Below are positions 10,939 through 22,428 of a DNA stretch of 64,000 bases, in pieces. Positions within the stretch are counted from its first letter, which is position 1. Every line of letters starts with the position of its first letter. Origin of the DNA: Arsenophonus sp052174535 (GTDB lineage Bacteria; Pseudomonadota; Gammaproteobacteria; Enterobacterales; Enterobacteriaceae); contig JBQMRQ010000062.1 of assembly GCA_052174535.1 (NCBI GenBank), positions 1 through 64,000 on the forward strand. Reading direction: 5' to 3'. The position numbers and the translations under genes are program-made. The notes below the pieces were generated by a model, which searched no databases, was not told where the DNA came from, and saw only the letters and a list, made by a program, of their open reading frames with translations.

Positions 10939-11079
10939 ACTTCTTCCCCCATGAAGACAAATCTTAAATAAAAATCAATAATCTAACTATTGCTCGACAA
11001 CTTATTGCAATAGTTAAATAAATTTTTATAAAAATAGGTTAATAAAGCCTTAAATTATCCATTCTAAATATTATTTATT

Positions 11080-11706
11080 TCATGCCAAACTTCCAGGAAT
11101 TAAAGGAACAAATCGCACTGACTCTACCGTTGTAGCATAAAAATCATTACCTTGACGTTTAATAATTTTTAATATCTGTTTTTTATCACCGAGAGGTAAT
11201 ACCATGAGGCCACCATCTTTTAATTGTTCAAGCAATACAAGTGGGAGTTCTGCTGGCGCTGCTGTTACAATAATTCCATCAAAAGGTCCATTAGAGGACC
11301 ATCCCATCCAGCCATCGCCATGACGTGTTGAAATATTATGAAGATCAAGTTGTTTTAATCTACGTTTAGCATTCCATTGGAGTCCCTTGATACGTTCTAC
11401 TGAAAAAACTCGCGCGACAAGATGAGCTAAAATAGCTGTTTGATAACCCGACCCGGTGCCAATTTCTAAAACATGATCTGATGGAGAAAGCGCAAGTAAT
11501 TCTGTCATACGAGCAACAATATAAGGTTGCGAAATAGTCTGAGAAAAACCTATAGGTAAAGGAATATTTTCATAAGCTTTATGTGAAAGTGCTTCATCTA
11601 CAAAACGCTCACGAGGAACTTTTGCAATAGCTGCCAATAGACATTCATCTTTAATTCCTTGATAGCGTAGTTGTATCAATAAATCTCTAATTGATCGCTT
11701 TAGCAT
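11080..11706 (-). CDS. pcm: Protein-L-isoaspartate O-methyltransferase
   Basis: 208 residues, the same length as E. coli Pcm. It methylates isoaspartyl residues from S-adenosylmethionine and so starts repair of aged proteins in the cytoplasm. The sequence shows the substrate-side segment PLPIGFSQTISQPYIVARMT, the SAM-binding motif VLEIGTGSGYQTAILA (motif I), the acidic end of motif post-I (VFSVERIKGL), and motif II with FDGIIVTAAP. The C-terminal strand PLIPG is intact. The start codon overlaps the last codons of surE by 7 bases, which indicates coupled translation in a surE-pcm-nlpD transcript. Nothing suggests loss of function. Confidence 0.95.
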   Translation of the reverse strand: MLKRSIRDLLIQLRYQGIKDECLLAAIAKVPRERFVDEALSHKAYENIPLPIGFSQTISQPYIVARMTELLALSPSDHVLEIGTGSGYQTAILAHLVARVFSVERIKGLQWNAKRRLKQLDLHNISTRHGDGWMGWSSNGPFDGIIVTAAPAELPLVLLEQLKDGGLMVLPLGDKKQILKIIKRQGNDFYATTVESVRFVPLIPGSLA

Positions 11707-12461
11707 TCCTCACTTGCCTCTGCTATTGATAACCAATCTTTAACAACTTGATGATCTTTATAGGCAGTTAAATCTACCTGTAATGGTGTGATAGAAACAT
11801 ATCCCGCTGCTACTGCAGCAAAATCAGTATCTGGACCTCCATCACATATTTTTCCTACAGGCCCTAACCAATAGACCATATCACCTCGTGGATCTTCAGA
11901 TGAATAAACTTGTTGAGCAGCATGACGGCTACCACACCGTGTTACTTTGTAACCTTTAATTTCCGATAAAGGAATACCAGGAACATTAATATTAAGAATA
12001 TTACCTGCTTTTAATGGCGTTTTCTGTAATAATTTCAATAGATGACAAGTTATCTCTGCTGCTGTTTGATAGTGTGTTTCACCATTTAATGAAACCGCAA
12101 GTGCAGGTAAACCAAGATGACGACCTTCTGTTGCCGCAGCAACGGTACCTGAATAAATAACATCATCCCCTAAATTCGGGCCATGATTAATACCCGAAAC
12201 TACGATTTCAGGAGAGGGTTGAATAAGCTGATTAACACCTAAATATACACAATCCGTTGGCGTTCCTTGTACTGAGATATCTCCATTAGCTAACTTAGCT
12301 ATTCGTAATGGTTTATGAAGTGTTAATGCATTTGATGCCCCACTTCTGTTTCTATCAGGCGCAACAACCTGAACGAAATAATATTTGCGTAACGCAGTAG
12401 AAAGGGTTTGGATGCCAGTTGCTGTTACACCATCATCATTACTTAGCAATATCCTTAGCAT
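11700..12461 (-). CDS. surE: 5'/3'-nucleotidase SurE
   Basis: 253 residues, equal to E. coli SurE. A metal-dependent nucleoside monophosphatase (also acting on exopolyphosphate) linked to stationary-phase survival. The N-terminal ILLSNDDGV carries the metal-binding DD pair; the Ser/Asn segment APDRNRSGASNALTL and the VSGINHGPNLGDDVIYSGTVAAA block complete the active site. The C-terminal swap region is present. It is first in the surE-pcm-nlpD operon and overlaps pcm by 7 bases. In E. coli truD and ispF lie upstream; here there is about 1 kb of very A+T-rich DNA with no visible trace of them. Confidence 0.95.
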   Translation of the reverse strand: MLRILLSNDDGVTATGIQTLSTALRKYYFVQVVAPDRNRSGASNALTLHKPLRIAKLANGDISVQGTPTDCVYLGVNQLIQPSPEIVVSGINHGPNLGDDVIYSGTVAAATEGRHLGLPALAVSLNGETHYQTAAEITCHLLKLLQKTPLKAGNILNINVPGIPLSEIKGYKVTRCGSRHAAQQVYSSEDPRGDMVYWLGPVGKICDGGPDTDFAAVAAGYVSITPLQVDLTAYKDHQVVKDWLSIAEASEEC

Positions 12462-13459
12462 TATTGTATCCCGTTGATTTATATTAAACGTTATATTAAG
12501 AATAAGGCTATTTTAGCCAACTTTTACTATCTATAATAAAAAGATTATTGGTTAATATAACGTATATAATAGATTACATAAAGAATATCATTAAGTAACA
12601 ATAAAACACATCAAATTACGATAGAAAAATAAATATCTAATATTAGACCAAGTGATTGTAATAAAATTACAATATAATTTTGTTATTAACAATACTAAAA
12701 TAATAAAATATCTAGTTATAATTATTGTTTTTAAAAAAAACAAGATAAGATAAAATTATATCCAATAAAGATACTATCTTTATAAAATAAATAACCAACA
12801 ATAAATTAATTAATAAAAAATGAATAATATATATTAAAAATATATAAATGATTATTGATCAAATCCTATTAACAGTACTAGAATATAATAAATAAAATAA
12901 GAAAGTTAATTTTATATAAAAACAGAAATATTACTGTCCAATATATTAATTACTAATTTTACATTAAACTTTTTACAAATTAAATTTTAATTTCTTTATT
13001 TTATATTAAAATTTATTGTAAAAATTTGATTACTTATTTTTACTCTATTCTATTTTTACTTAATCAGTTAATAACTAATAAATTATATACACCTGAGTAA
13101 TAATATAAAAATAAAAATTTTTACCTTAATGCTCCTTATTGTAAAATAATGGCTTCATATATTTATATAAATATATTAACAATTATATTGTTATTTTTTA
13201 AAATAATTAATTATATAATAAGATTTATAATCAACAGTTCAATTTTTAATTGAATATTATTCGTCAATATCAATACTATTTTTAGTAGATTAATTAATCC
13301 CTGTATTATATTAATTGGAAAACTACCATTAGGTACTTAATTCAGGATCATTATTAGATCCTCATTACAAAATCCTATTTATCACAAGATAGTTACTTAT
13401 GAATATAGTTGATAAAAAATGTTATAATCATAAGTCTTAATTATTAATTATTAGGGAAC
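12462..13459. other. Very A+T-rich non-coding stretch
   Basis: About 1 kb of low-complexity A+T DNA with short homopolymers and no open frame of note. The operon promoter of surE-pcm-nlpD must lie in its left end. I looked for truD, ispF and ispD remnants, which synteny predicts here, and saw none. Confidence 0.4.
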
Positions 13460-13915
13460 TCCAATATCTAAAATTAGTACTGCTATTCAGACTAGTAAAT
13501 AGCTTGTGTTTACTTTTACTAAGTATTATTAGATATCTGCGAATTTACCGTTGCTAAATAGCAAAAAATGAAATAATATTAATGATCACAGCCATATTCT
13601 CCATCCTTTTCTGATGACAATTTCACTAGCTTAAAAATCGTAGTTATTTTCTGTGAAAATATTTCTCTCTCGATGAATCTGCTAGCAGTCGTACGCGAAT
13701 TCCTGAACCCTGTTATATTTCGATCTGATCTAAATTCTGTTTATGCAGGAACAGATGAGAAATTTGCGTGCAATAAAGGAAGTTGCACTAAAGCCGAACA
13801 TAAAGCGCTTAAAAGCTACGAGTACAGCCTGCCTTATCTGCGCGTAAATTTGAATATCTTCTGCAAATGCCAAGCAAAACTTCACAACGTTATCTTTCGT
13901 AAATATAATTTTCAA
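13460..13915 (+). mobile_element. IS481-family element, 5' half
   Basis: Best preserved IS481 protein trace. A 111-codon open stretch from 13673 begins NLLAVVREFLNPVIFRSDL and continues through KAEHKALKSYEYSLPYLRVN, following the family's DDLLAVVREFLNP...SRSGLDRCLRR and PKHKAFK.YEPGYLHVDVKYLP. The frame is broken before the catalytic region, where it runs into a reverse copy of the same element at 13919. Confidence 0.75.
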
Positions 13916-13918
13916 GGA

Positions 13919-14870
13919 AATAGTATAATTTTTTTGAATAATTCAGGTTTAACTTTGAACCTATCTTTTATAAACTACAGAGAAGTTTTACTACTATATA
14001 TTGATTAATAATTAAAATAATCCCTGATTTTATACAACTAAACATATTAATGGAAAGTGATCTCAAATTCTTAAACGGAATTGAAGTAATGGATTTGCAA
14101 CGTATATCTTTTCCTTCGCTTATAAAATCGCTTAATCATATACCATTAGTTTGAAGAACGTATTAACATGCTAAATCAATATTTTATACTAAGATTTGCA
14201 TATAAACGGTTGACTTCCTATTTTCTGCTGATTAAGCGTTTTTGCAGAGCAAAAATCAGTCTGTAAATTTTTTCTATTATCTATAAATATCCGATGAATA
14301 GCTATGAACATATTCGATTAAAATTACATAAGAAGTATCGAGAATTAGCTACGCTCTTGGTTTTATAAAAATAGATAAAATCTATTAAGTGATATAATCT
14401 ATTATGCCTACGAAAAGATAACATCTTGAAGTTTTATTTGCCATTTACAGAAGATATTTCATATCTATGCAAAAATAAGTATCTTAGTATCTTTTAAATA
14501 CTTTATAGTTTCAAATTTGAGGCTTTTTGACTTATTTTACGCAAATTCTCTATCCCCAATGCCTGTATAAAGAGATATTCAGATCAGATCAAGTACTACG
14601 AAGTTCAGGAAATAATCGCCTGACTGCTAGGGATCTCGGCGAGGGGAAAATTGTTTTTTGCAAGAAAACGACTACAGATCCTTGATCTGAGAATAACGTC
14701 ATCGGCAAATAATAAGGAATATACCTGTGATCATCAACATCATCTTATTTCTGCTCTTTTTAATAAAAATAAATTTAGAGATGCCATAACGCTTAGCTAA
14801 AGTAAATACAAACTCTTTGTTGATCGGAAGAGTGGTGCTAATTTTAGAGGTTCCAGTTATTTGAGAGTTT
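13919..14870 (-). mobile_element. IS481-family element, reverse
   Basis: Reverse complement of the IS481 copy seen at 850-1795: the 3' end (aataattcaggtttaactttgaacc) lies at 13945-13970, the QTNGMVERF block at about 14137-14160, and the helix-turn-helix start region at 14700-14870. It is heavily mutated. It meets the forward half-copy tail to tail at 13915/13919 and an IS256-type reverse copy at 14875. Confidence 0.65.
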
Positions 14871-14874
14871 TAGT

Positions 14875-15700
14875 AAATCTAATGTATGGCGCAAATTACG
14901 ATCCACTCTGATGCTTCATAAATCTGCTCTCCATATTTAAATTGAATTTTGCTTACTATCAGGGGTCAGCAGCTCAATTCCCTTTAACCGGTTGCCACTT
15001 TTTTTAGCAGACGAGAGAAACTAAAATAGCATTAAAAAGTTGTTTTTGAGCCATAGTGCTTCGCGTGTGACAGATTCCTAGTCTCACTCTCACAAAAAAG
15101 CGATTCAATTTTTATTCCTAAGTTCTTATAATGCCTAGTGCGATGACGGGAAGGCATAGAATGCCAACCGTTATTCCCCCTTTCTGCAGCTTCTTCATCG
15201 CTGCAGAATACACTTCGATAATAACCTTTCCAAAAAGCATAAAAGACTTTCTTGATGGGATCAAATACTGGGCTGATACTAACCAGAGCTCTCGCAGTTC
15301 ACTTTTAATTTTTGCTTACATTTCTTTGGAGAATGAAGCTAGAATATTAGTTATTTATGTACACAACAGGATTCATGCTATATGTCCGAAAATATCTTTA
15401 GCATTATATTCAAAAACCAAAAACATCATCTTCCATAACAACCATAGAAGATATATTTAAGCTCAGCGTTCATCATCTATTGAAAAGTTAGGCTCAGTTT
15501 ACTTCTAACTTTTGATAAGAATTTTTGACTTCAGTTATCTTCTTATGCTCATGCGCAGTGATACTGATAATAAGTAGCGGATAAAAGCGATCACCTTGCT
15601 TGACAAAACGGTATATCTCATAAAACAAAAAATAAATGTAGTGATATCGCTTGAATCACACAGATACCAATTACCTACCCCATTCAATGAACCTAACACA
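14875..15700 (-). mobile_element. IS256-family element, reverse, 5' truncated
   Basis: Reverse copy: the shared 3' end (gagttttagtaaatctaatg) is at 14867-14886 and the transposase C-terminal block at about 15140-15420. Homology fades near 15700, so the 5' third is missing. Confidence 0.7.
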
Positions 15701-16039
15701 TTTATGATATGAATAGCGTTTAGCTACAAGCGGTTTGCGGATATTTATTAGCTGAGTTTATTATTTTATACTCCTAATACGTTAACTTAAAGGAATTCAT
15801 CCAGATGACTTGGAATAAATCTCCTAAAAATTGTAATTTTAATAAATTAAGAAGATAAGATGCAATTCATGTATTTATAGATTGCCTGCTTATTCTAAGC
15901 GCTTTATAATCTCATCCCAAAATGAATGAAGGTTAGACCGGCTAATTTTTTGACACCAAAAAAAATCTATACAATATGTCCAATTCTGTTTTCCATTTTT
16001 CTACACGAAAGTATTATCTCGCTTCTAATCACGATTATC
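15701..16039. other. Non-coding, nothing recognised
   Basis: No conserved frame. Probably further eroded mobile DNA; the text from about 15890 may belong to repeat R4. Confidence 0.3.
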
Positions 16040-16240
16040 CGGATTTTTGAGCAAAATGGACCCAGAAGCTAATCCTATGATGCTGGATACAAAACTGCAT
16101 TGATGGTTAATGATTGAAAGTATGCTTGTCGATGAATTCATTACTTATAGGGAAACTAGATATAATTTCAATCTTTTTTAACATCTGTGACAAACATTAA
16201 AGATAACTGAGCGATAAACCTGATAAATGCGATGGACAAT
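16040..16240 (+). repeat. Repeat family R4, copy 1
   Basis: Aligns with 38835-39004: both contain a gctaat...ctggataca.aactgcattg core, followed by a gataaattcattactta(t)ag-type block and a gaactatgg-like tail. In frame it reads NPMMLDTKLH and VDEFITYRET, so it looks like old coding DNA of a mobile gene. Family unknown. Confidence 0.5.
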
Positions 16241-17440
16241 GTATGAGAATTTCTATTTCTCTGGCAAGAGATTTCCCCAAGTTGTATATCTTACGCGAAA
16301 TTAAACTACTTTTTACCATTGATGATATCTGGAATAGCTTTCTTAAAAACACGGTAAAAGTGTTAACTTGTAAACCAGTCTATATATCAAGGGAATACTT
16401 ATCTGCAGCACTTATACTATGTGAGTATACAGGTTTACTACTGTGCCTATCCTGAATGTTCTCACTATTATTTTTGACGTAATTATAAAGTTAAAAATCT
16501 GTAGATAAGACGGGTTTAAATTTACCGATCAGTATGGTTACACCCCCCACAGAAGATTCATATCTTACCAAACTGTAACTGGCAACATATTATTTTTACT
16601 ATCCTCATCTTCTTTATCCTTTTCAAAATAATTTAATGCTACTTAATACTCTGTTTCGTGCCAAGTTTATCCCCCAGTTCTATCTTTTAGTGGGCACAAA
16701 ACAGAGTATTAATTTATATTTTATGCCTTACATACTTATGGTCAATAACTCAATCAACATTCACATTTTCATCTCTCCGTCACTTATGACGGGCTGGATA
16801 TTAAACATGCTGCATGGGTTGCAGATGTTTTTCAAAAAAGATCAATCGAAAAATCTAGTGGTAATTTTTACCATCCGATTAATTCGTTACAGTGACGAGC
16901 TGATAAATCCTAGCGTCTTCTTAAAACTTGTAGGAACATCCGTACTAGAAAGCACCGAAAAGATAATATCTGAAGATACAAGTACGAAGATTACTGAAAA
17001 GTATGCTTCACTAAAAAGATAAAATGGGGCGTAATAGCGTAAAATTACCTCTGGGCGCTAACTTAAAAACATCTCACCCGGTATTCGCATTTAAAACTGC
17101 GGCATTATCGAGATAGAAGTAGTTGTATATCATTATTAATTAATGATCATAAAAGTAAGGATATATCGTAAGCAAACTCTGACGGAGAAAAAGATGATCT
17201 AGAACTATATTAGCAATATTCCAGGCGAGGCATTTTAAAATTCCGCGTTACTATGGTTTCTTTTAAATCGTAAACAATGCACTTTATTACCAAAGGTATA
17301 AAGACGCTGTAGATGACTTATAAAAACTAGAAAACGAGGATATGTTCTCCTTTCCTATTAAGAAAGGAATTCTGGACACAGATCTCGTACAAATGCGCTT
17401 TGTGTGAACGAGAACTACTTTTTATTAACGATCAACTTAG
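16241..17440 (+). repeat. Repeat family R5, copy 1
   Basis: Two open stretches of 70 and 128 codons (16243-16455 and 16636-17022) lie here. I recognise neither. From about 16830 to 17440 the DNA matches the reverse complement of 48560-49215: shared blocks include the tcgaaaaatctag region, ctgataaatcc, actg.aaagtat.ctt, ctatattagc.atattcca and acagatct. The last corresponds to LDTDLVQMR here and RTDLYKRML in the other copy, implying an ancestral protein. Unnamed; plausibly a phage or plasmid gene. Confidence 0.45.
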
Positions 17441-17599
17441 CAAGTAAACAACGAAATTATTATCAGAAAGAATTCATAAAATGAAAATAAGAGTTATTAA
17501 GATAAATTTAGCGTTAATATCACTAAAATTAGTGCATTAAATTAAATAATACACACTCCAATAAAATTTTGATTTATAAAAACAAAGTAAACCAATTTT
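17441..17599. other. Short spacer, nothing recognised
   Basis: A+T-rich gap between R5 and R3 with no visible feature. Confidence 0.3.
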
Positions 17600-18500
17600 C
17601 TATCTTATTTTAGCAAAAATTGAATATCTTTACTCTTTATTTAAAGAGCGATTTAATTTTCTAATCATTAAGAATCTCATCAGTTATATTACACTCTATT
17701 GATCTCAGACAATTAAAACTAGGATTTATTATTTCCTTTTATCTTCTCATCTCCGCATTTATACTTTTCCTATTTTAGGTGTAGCTGATTAAGCAAGAAA
17801 ACAGTGGCGGAATCTAAACACTGTTTTAAATTAACGTCTGTTTGTTTTGCTGACTCCAGTAAAGTCAAGCTGTGCAATATACATTGCAGATAACTAAAGT
17901 ATTCATTCTTCTGATGTATTTTTGTCAGAGAACTTGCAGTAATATTGTTAAATGTTTTCTGCAATAGGAGATTTTATAACGATATCACTGTAACCCTAAA
18001 ATGGGTTGATTTCTTGGCAATAGTGAATTAAGATGTTCAGTGTGATAATATGGGTAAAATAAAGTAAAACGAATTACTCAATGTATGAATTAACATCATT
18101 CAACAGATTTTCACCGAGTCAACTAATAAGATGCAATTTTATGTTAAAGAGATAAGGAAAAGTTTCCATAATTTATATGATTACTTATTTTCATGATAAA
18201 CTCTATAAGAAAAATTCTTCATATAGAAGATATGATATTTAGCAACTATCTTTGCTAAAGCAATCGATAAAATGCATTATAGTTTTGAGATATCGAGAAA
18301 GAGTTGTTTATAACCTTTATCCATTTCCTGGTTGATAAAATAGAGAGTAAATACTGATCTCTCGTTAACCTTAATTAAATAAATGATTGTGCGCATTGCT
18401 TCTTTCTATTATTCATCGTTAATATCTAAATCTCTCAGTGCTAGTATTTGTATTTTGTTAAAATTAATCTTGGCTTGTTTATTTACCTTAAAGAAATCAC
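17600..18500 (-). repeat. Repeat family R3, copy 2, reverse
   Basis: Reverse complement of R3: the block gaatctaaacactgttttaaattaa matches copy 1 near 9470-9490, and the tcaatgtatgaattaacatcattcaacag block matches copy 1 near 9210-9235. It holds the longest R3 frame, 64 codons at 17770-17964 on the minus strand (SYLQCILHSLTLLESAKQTD, NLKQCLDSATVFLLNQ). The other copies have stops in the same frame. Confidence 0.5.
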
Positions 18501-20589
18501 TCACTAGAGTGATTAATTTTATTCGCACCATATCATTACTTGGATACTATAGGCCTCAATTTTTCGCCGCTTTTGGATACATTCATTAAAAATATAGTAT
18601 TCGCTACTGCACAAATAAGACGATACTACTAATAAAAACTTCTCATAGTAATATTACCTTTGGTCGCCTTATAATTGATGCATATTCTACGGCCTTCTTG
18701 ACAATGCCCACAGTTCACTTTGGTAGTTTTCACCTGTTAGGTAGATAAAGCAGATAGCCTGTTCGCAGTTATAATATGATAAATTTATCCCTATGATTTA
18801 AGATATACTGCATCAATAATATTCGCACATTGGCAGTTTTGTTCTATTTATAGGTTAAATCGGATATTTTATTTCTAGTTGCTGCCTAGAAACGGCAGCA
18901 AATATTGAGTTTTATATGCTTTTTCCTATTTTTGCTAACCTTTCTTTAATAGAATAGATTGTTTGATGACATCACCGATCAACGCTGCGTTCATAACTTA
19001 TTGAAGATGACATTTATAAATTATGCACTGACTTCAATCCCCTAAATAATCAATATGGTACTTCTAAGCTTAATCTCTTAACGTTTAGGTGAACCAGATT
19101 TGAGTGTATTTTTAGTAAATACGATAATATCTCCTTCTAATAACTTTAGTAGTTTTATGAAAATCACTATTTTAATGAATTTTTAACAAAAATAAACATA
19201 ATTATAAGGCCTCAGGTATGCAACTTTTTATTTTATAACAACTGAATAAAATAGTTTTCAGTTCAACTTCCAAAATCTTCAGAAATAATCTTTGATAATT
19301 TTTACAAGGATTTAGGCATCCAGTAAAACTATTTTAAATAAATTCTTGGTTTTAATTGCCTTATAAGAATAGTAAGCAAAATGACAAACCTCGTATCTCG
19401 CTTACTTGGACCCACCCACTACTTTAATAATCTCGGTTAGTGCTAATCAGATCACACATATTTTTAGTAAGCATTCGTTTATCCTAAAAAGTTATCTGCA
19501 TCAGCAATTGCATAATTATCTTTAGATAAAAAACTAACAGCAAAAACATAAAATTAAGATATTTTTATTATAATTAATTATTTTAATTTTTTATAAAAAC
19601 TCTTTGTCAAAAAACCATTGGTATTTTAGACACATGCTAAAGCACTTGTCATTAACAGAATTACACAGTTAGCATAATACTTTTTCAAAGTGCAACGGCT
19701 ATGTCTGGTAGTATAAACATCAATACACTCAATAGTTATTACAAGAAGAATATTAACTCCAGCAATATTAGGTGAAAATCTTCTTTTTTGAATCGCATAA
19801 AGTAAAGCGCGACTCTAAAATAACTTAAGTGTTAAGAAAGTAGTAAAATACTAAAGAATCCAGAAAATATTAAATATCGTGATTAATTTTTAGTGAAAAT
19901 ATTATTATTTCTAACTAAAAAGTAACAACTACAGTCAGTAACTATGTTATCTCATATGATGGATAGAGGAAGATTGCCTACTTTTCTTGATCCTAAAAAT
20001 CAAGCTTTTCTTGAGATAAGAGAAGATAAAAACAAGGAGTTTTACAGCTGAAGTTCTCTAACTCTGTTAAAAACTAATTTAGAAAAATTTTAATCAAAAT
20101 TAAAATTAATACTGAAGAAAGCATTTTAAAAGTAACCTACTATGATAGTAATATTCAGACAGCGCCTGAATAAGATTTCCTAGTAAAATACTAAAATTTA
20201 AAGGTCATTAAACCTTGTTTGTAGTGACATAAAATATTTTTTAAAGGAAAAAATATTGTTTTTAATATTAGTATTAAGTAAATTACTTTTCTATATTTGC
20301 TAATAACCAAACATTAATTCCAATAATATTGATCCAAATTAATACCGGATACTAAAAAATTTCACTGAATTATAAACTTTCTATTTTCAGATAAAAATTA
20401 GTACTTAAACCAATTTATAGCTACCAGAACTGACATAAAGCGTTAAATGTACATAACTATCAGTGACAATTATCTATCATCAGTTTAATAAAAGATAATT
20501 CATCACTTGAAGCCACAATATACACCATATCAATCCCTCTCTCTCCTGTCGTATTATTGATATTTAAGAATTTATATAGTTCAGGAATT
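18501..20589. other. Long non-coding stretch, nothing recognised
   Basis: About 2.1 kb without a believable gene. One minus-strand trace near 19080-19140 reads GDIIVFTKNTLKSGSPKR, which looks like former protein but could not be identified. The rest reads as random A+T-rich sequence, probably very old pseudogenes. Confidence 0.35.
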
Positions 20590-21950
20590 ACTATTAAGGT
20601 GCCTTATCCCATCGAACTATACTTATTTCTAGTGTATGATGTTTCTGAGATAATAGTGTACCCTGTTGATTGATTTCATGGATGATTTCAACAATAGAGA
20701 GATGATATGCCATGAAAAGTTTAGTCTACTAGGTATCCGTAAAACCAGATATTACCTATTATTCCCTTGCATGAACACATCCGTAATAGTGGCGAGGAGC
20801 TAATAGCATCGCTCTTGAGACGAAACTTAAATCTATCTTGTAAGAATATACTGAATGCCGCCTTGTTGATGAACGGTATCATACCGTTATTCGTAATGGT
20901 TATTTGCTACAGCTAATTTAATATAGACTAATATTGGTAATCTTAAGATTGAGGTGCATAAGGTTAGAGATTGCAGTGGTAACGGAAATATACCTTAACA
21001 GCTTACTGTATTATCTGAAGCGTATAAAATCCTAAAGACTTGCTACTATGAGGCGTATAACTTAGCAAAACATATCCACTGGTGATTTTCACGAAGCTCT
21101 GTGCATTTCTTGGTAAAAAATTACATCTGGTCCTCCCCCTCTGCTAGAAATTACATCAACAGACTAAAACAGCAATAATTTGAAAAACATAGACAATAGT
21201 AGCTAGATGATCTAAGCAATATATACGCTCTGCATATTATCTCTTGCAGATTGGATAACTGTTTTGTTAGGAAGATGATCGCCTTTGTCTACTAATTAGT
21301 ATTGGCAGCACCGCATGAACGTAAAAAGTTGGTTGGGCTTAAAAAAATTCTTATCAAGAGTCAGAAGCAAACTTAGTATAACTTCTCAATACTCTAAGAG
21401 TGCATGACTTAATCGTATTTTCAGGTTTACTACGGAGGAATGATGTCATTAGTTTTTAAAAAAATAAAGATATTCCTAAATACGTAGCACTAATACCATT
21501 AACTACATAAAATAATTAATAGGCTTGTTAGCAGAGAGCCGCGATGTCACTAATAAAACCATTGGTATTTTATTGACAAGAGTTTTAGCAATATCCTGCA
21601 GTGATGAGACGCTGGAGAAAGAGCTAGAAAAACTTTGACATTCTACAGATTCCCATCAGTGAACTGGACGTCAATAAGAATAACGATCTAATTGAGTCTG
21701 GTTTTATGATAGTAAGGACTATGAATTCGATATGCGAATACTGTGCTTTGGAAAAAACCCTTTCAATAGTATTGAATCTGCTCCTATCTGCTAAGAAAAT
21801 CTTGGCCGAATCCCCGTAACTAGTTAACCTACTAACACTAATAGTAAACAACATCTAATCTAAGGATGGATAATAGATTTATGAAGTATTAGAGTGGAAT
21901 GCACCAAGACTAAATGCACTAGATTTATCAATAACTCTAAAAGGAATCAA
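20590..21950 (+). mobile_element. IS256-family element, eroded
   Basis: Forward copy with the shared 5' block (tttctagtgtatgatgttt near 20630) and 3' block (gatttatcaataactct near 21925). All frames are broken. Confidence 0.75.
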
Positions 21951-22112
21951 TATTTCCTCACTTATTAATCGAAAATCAATTACCTTCTATAATCATTTCT
22001 TGATCTGGAAATGAATTAAACGCTGAAAATTTTTTATTCAAAGGGTTTTTTAATATTTTATATAGATATTTAGTAGCTATAATGATAGCAACCCTTATTA
22101 TAGACATCCGTT

Positions 22113-22138
22113 GCTATAATTTATAATTAAATTATAGC
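22113..22138. repeat. Perfect hairpin in puuP upstream region
   Basis: 11-bp arms GCTATAATTTA / TAAATTATAGC with loop TAAT. It is the first of several foldable elements in the 500 bases upstream of puuP. No thymine run follows. Confidence 0.5.
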
Positions 22139-22263
22139 TTTTAAATTATTTTCAGGAAAAAATTAGCTATATTTATAGTAACTGTAATTAGATAATTTTC
22201 TTTTATTAAAAAATTAAAAAAATATTGCTATATCAGAAGATGAAGTGCAGAATGCGCAATTAG

Positions 22264-22302
22264 AAATAACTGATGGTCATTAATTGCATCAGTTATTTTT
22301 TT
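22264..22302 (+). terminator. Rho-independent terminator upstream of puuP
   Basis: Perfect 12-bp stem AAATAACTGATG / CATCAGTTATTT with an 11-base loop, followed at once by seven thymines. There is no gene upstream on this strand within 2 kb that it could serve. It either ends a small unannotated RNA started near 22050-22200, belonged to a lost gene, or works as an attenuator for puuP about 330 bases downstream. Confidence 0.75.
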
Positions 22303-22428
22303 ATTTATAAGCTGATTTCTTTAATTTTATATGAAACATGGAAACCTAGCCAAAGTTTACACTATCTTTTAAAAAAAAGATATAGTTAAGCTAACTGGAG
22401 TAGATTCCTGTAAGTGAGGAATGTTATT

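Noticed and set aside
13673..14008. 111-codon frame as a possible gene
   Set aside because: Its first half is an IS481-type transposase fragment and its second half crosses a joint into an inverted copy.
16243..17022. Two frames of 70 and 128 codons as intact genes
   Set aside because: No ribosome site or family match; the second half aligns with a broken inverted copy, so they are fragments of repeat R5.
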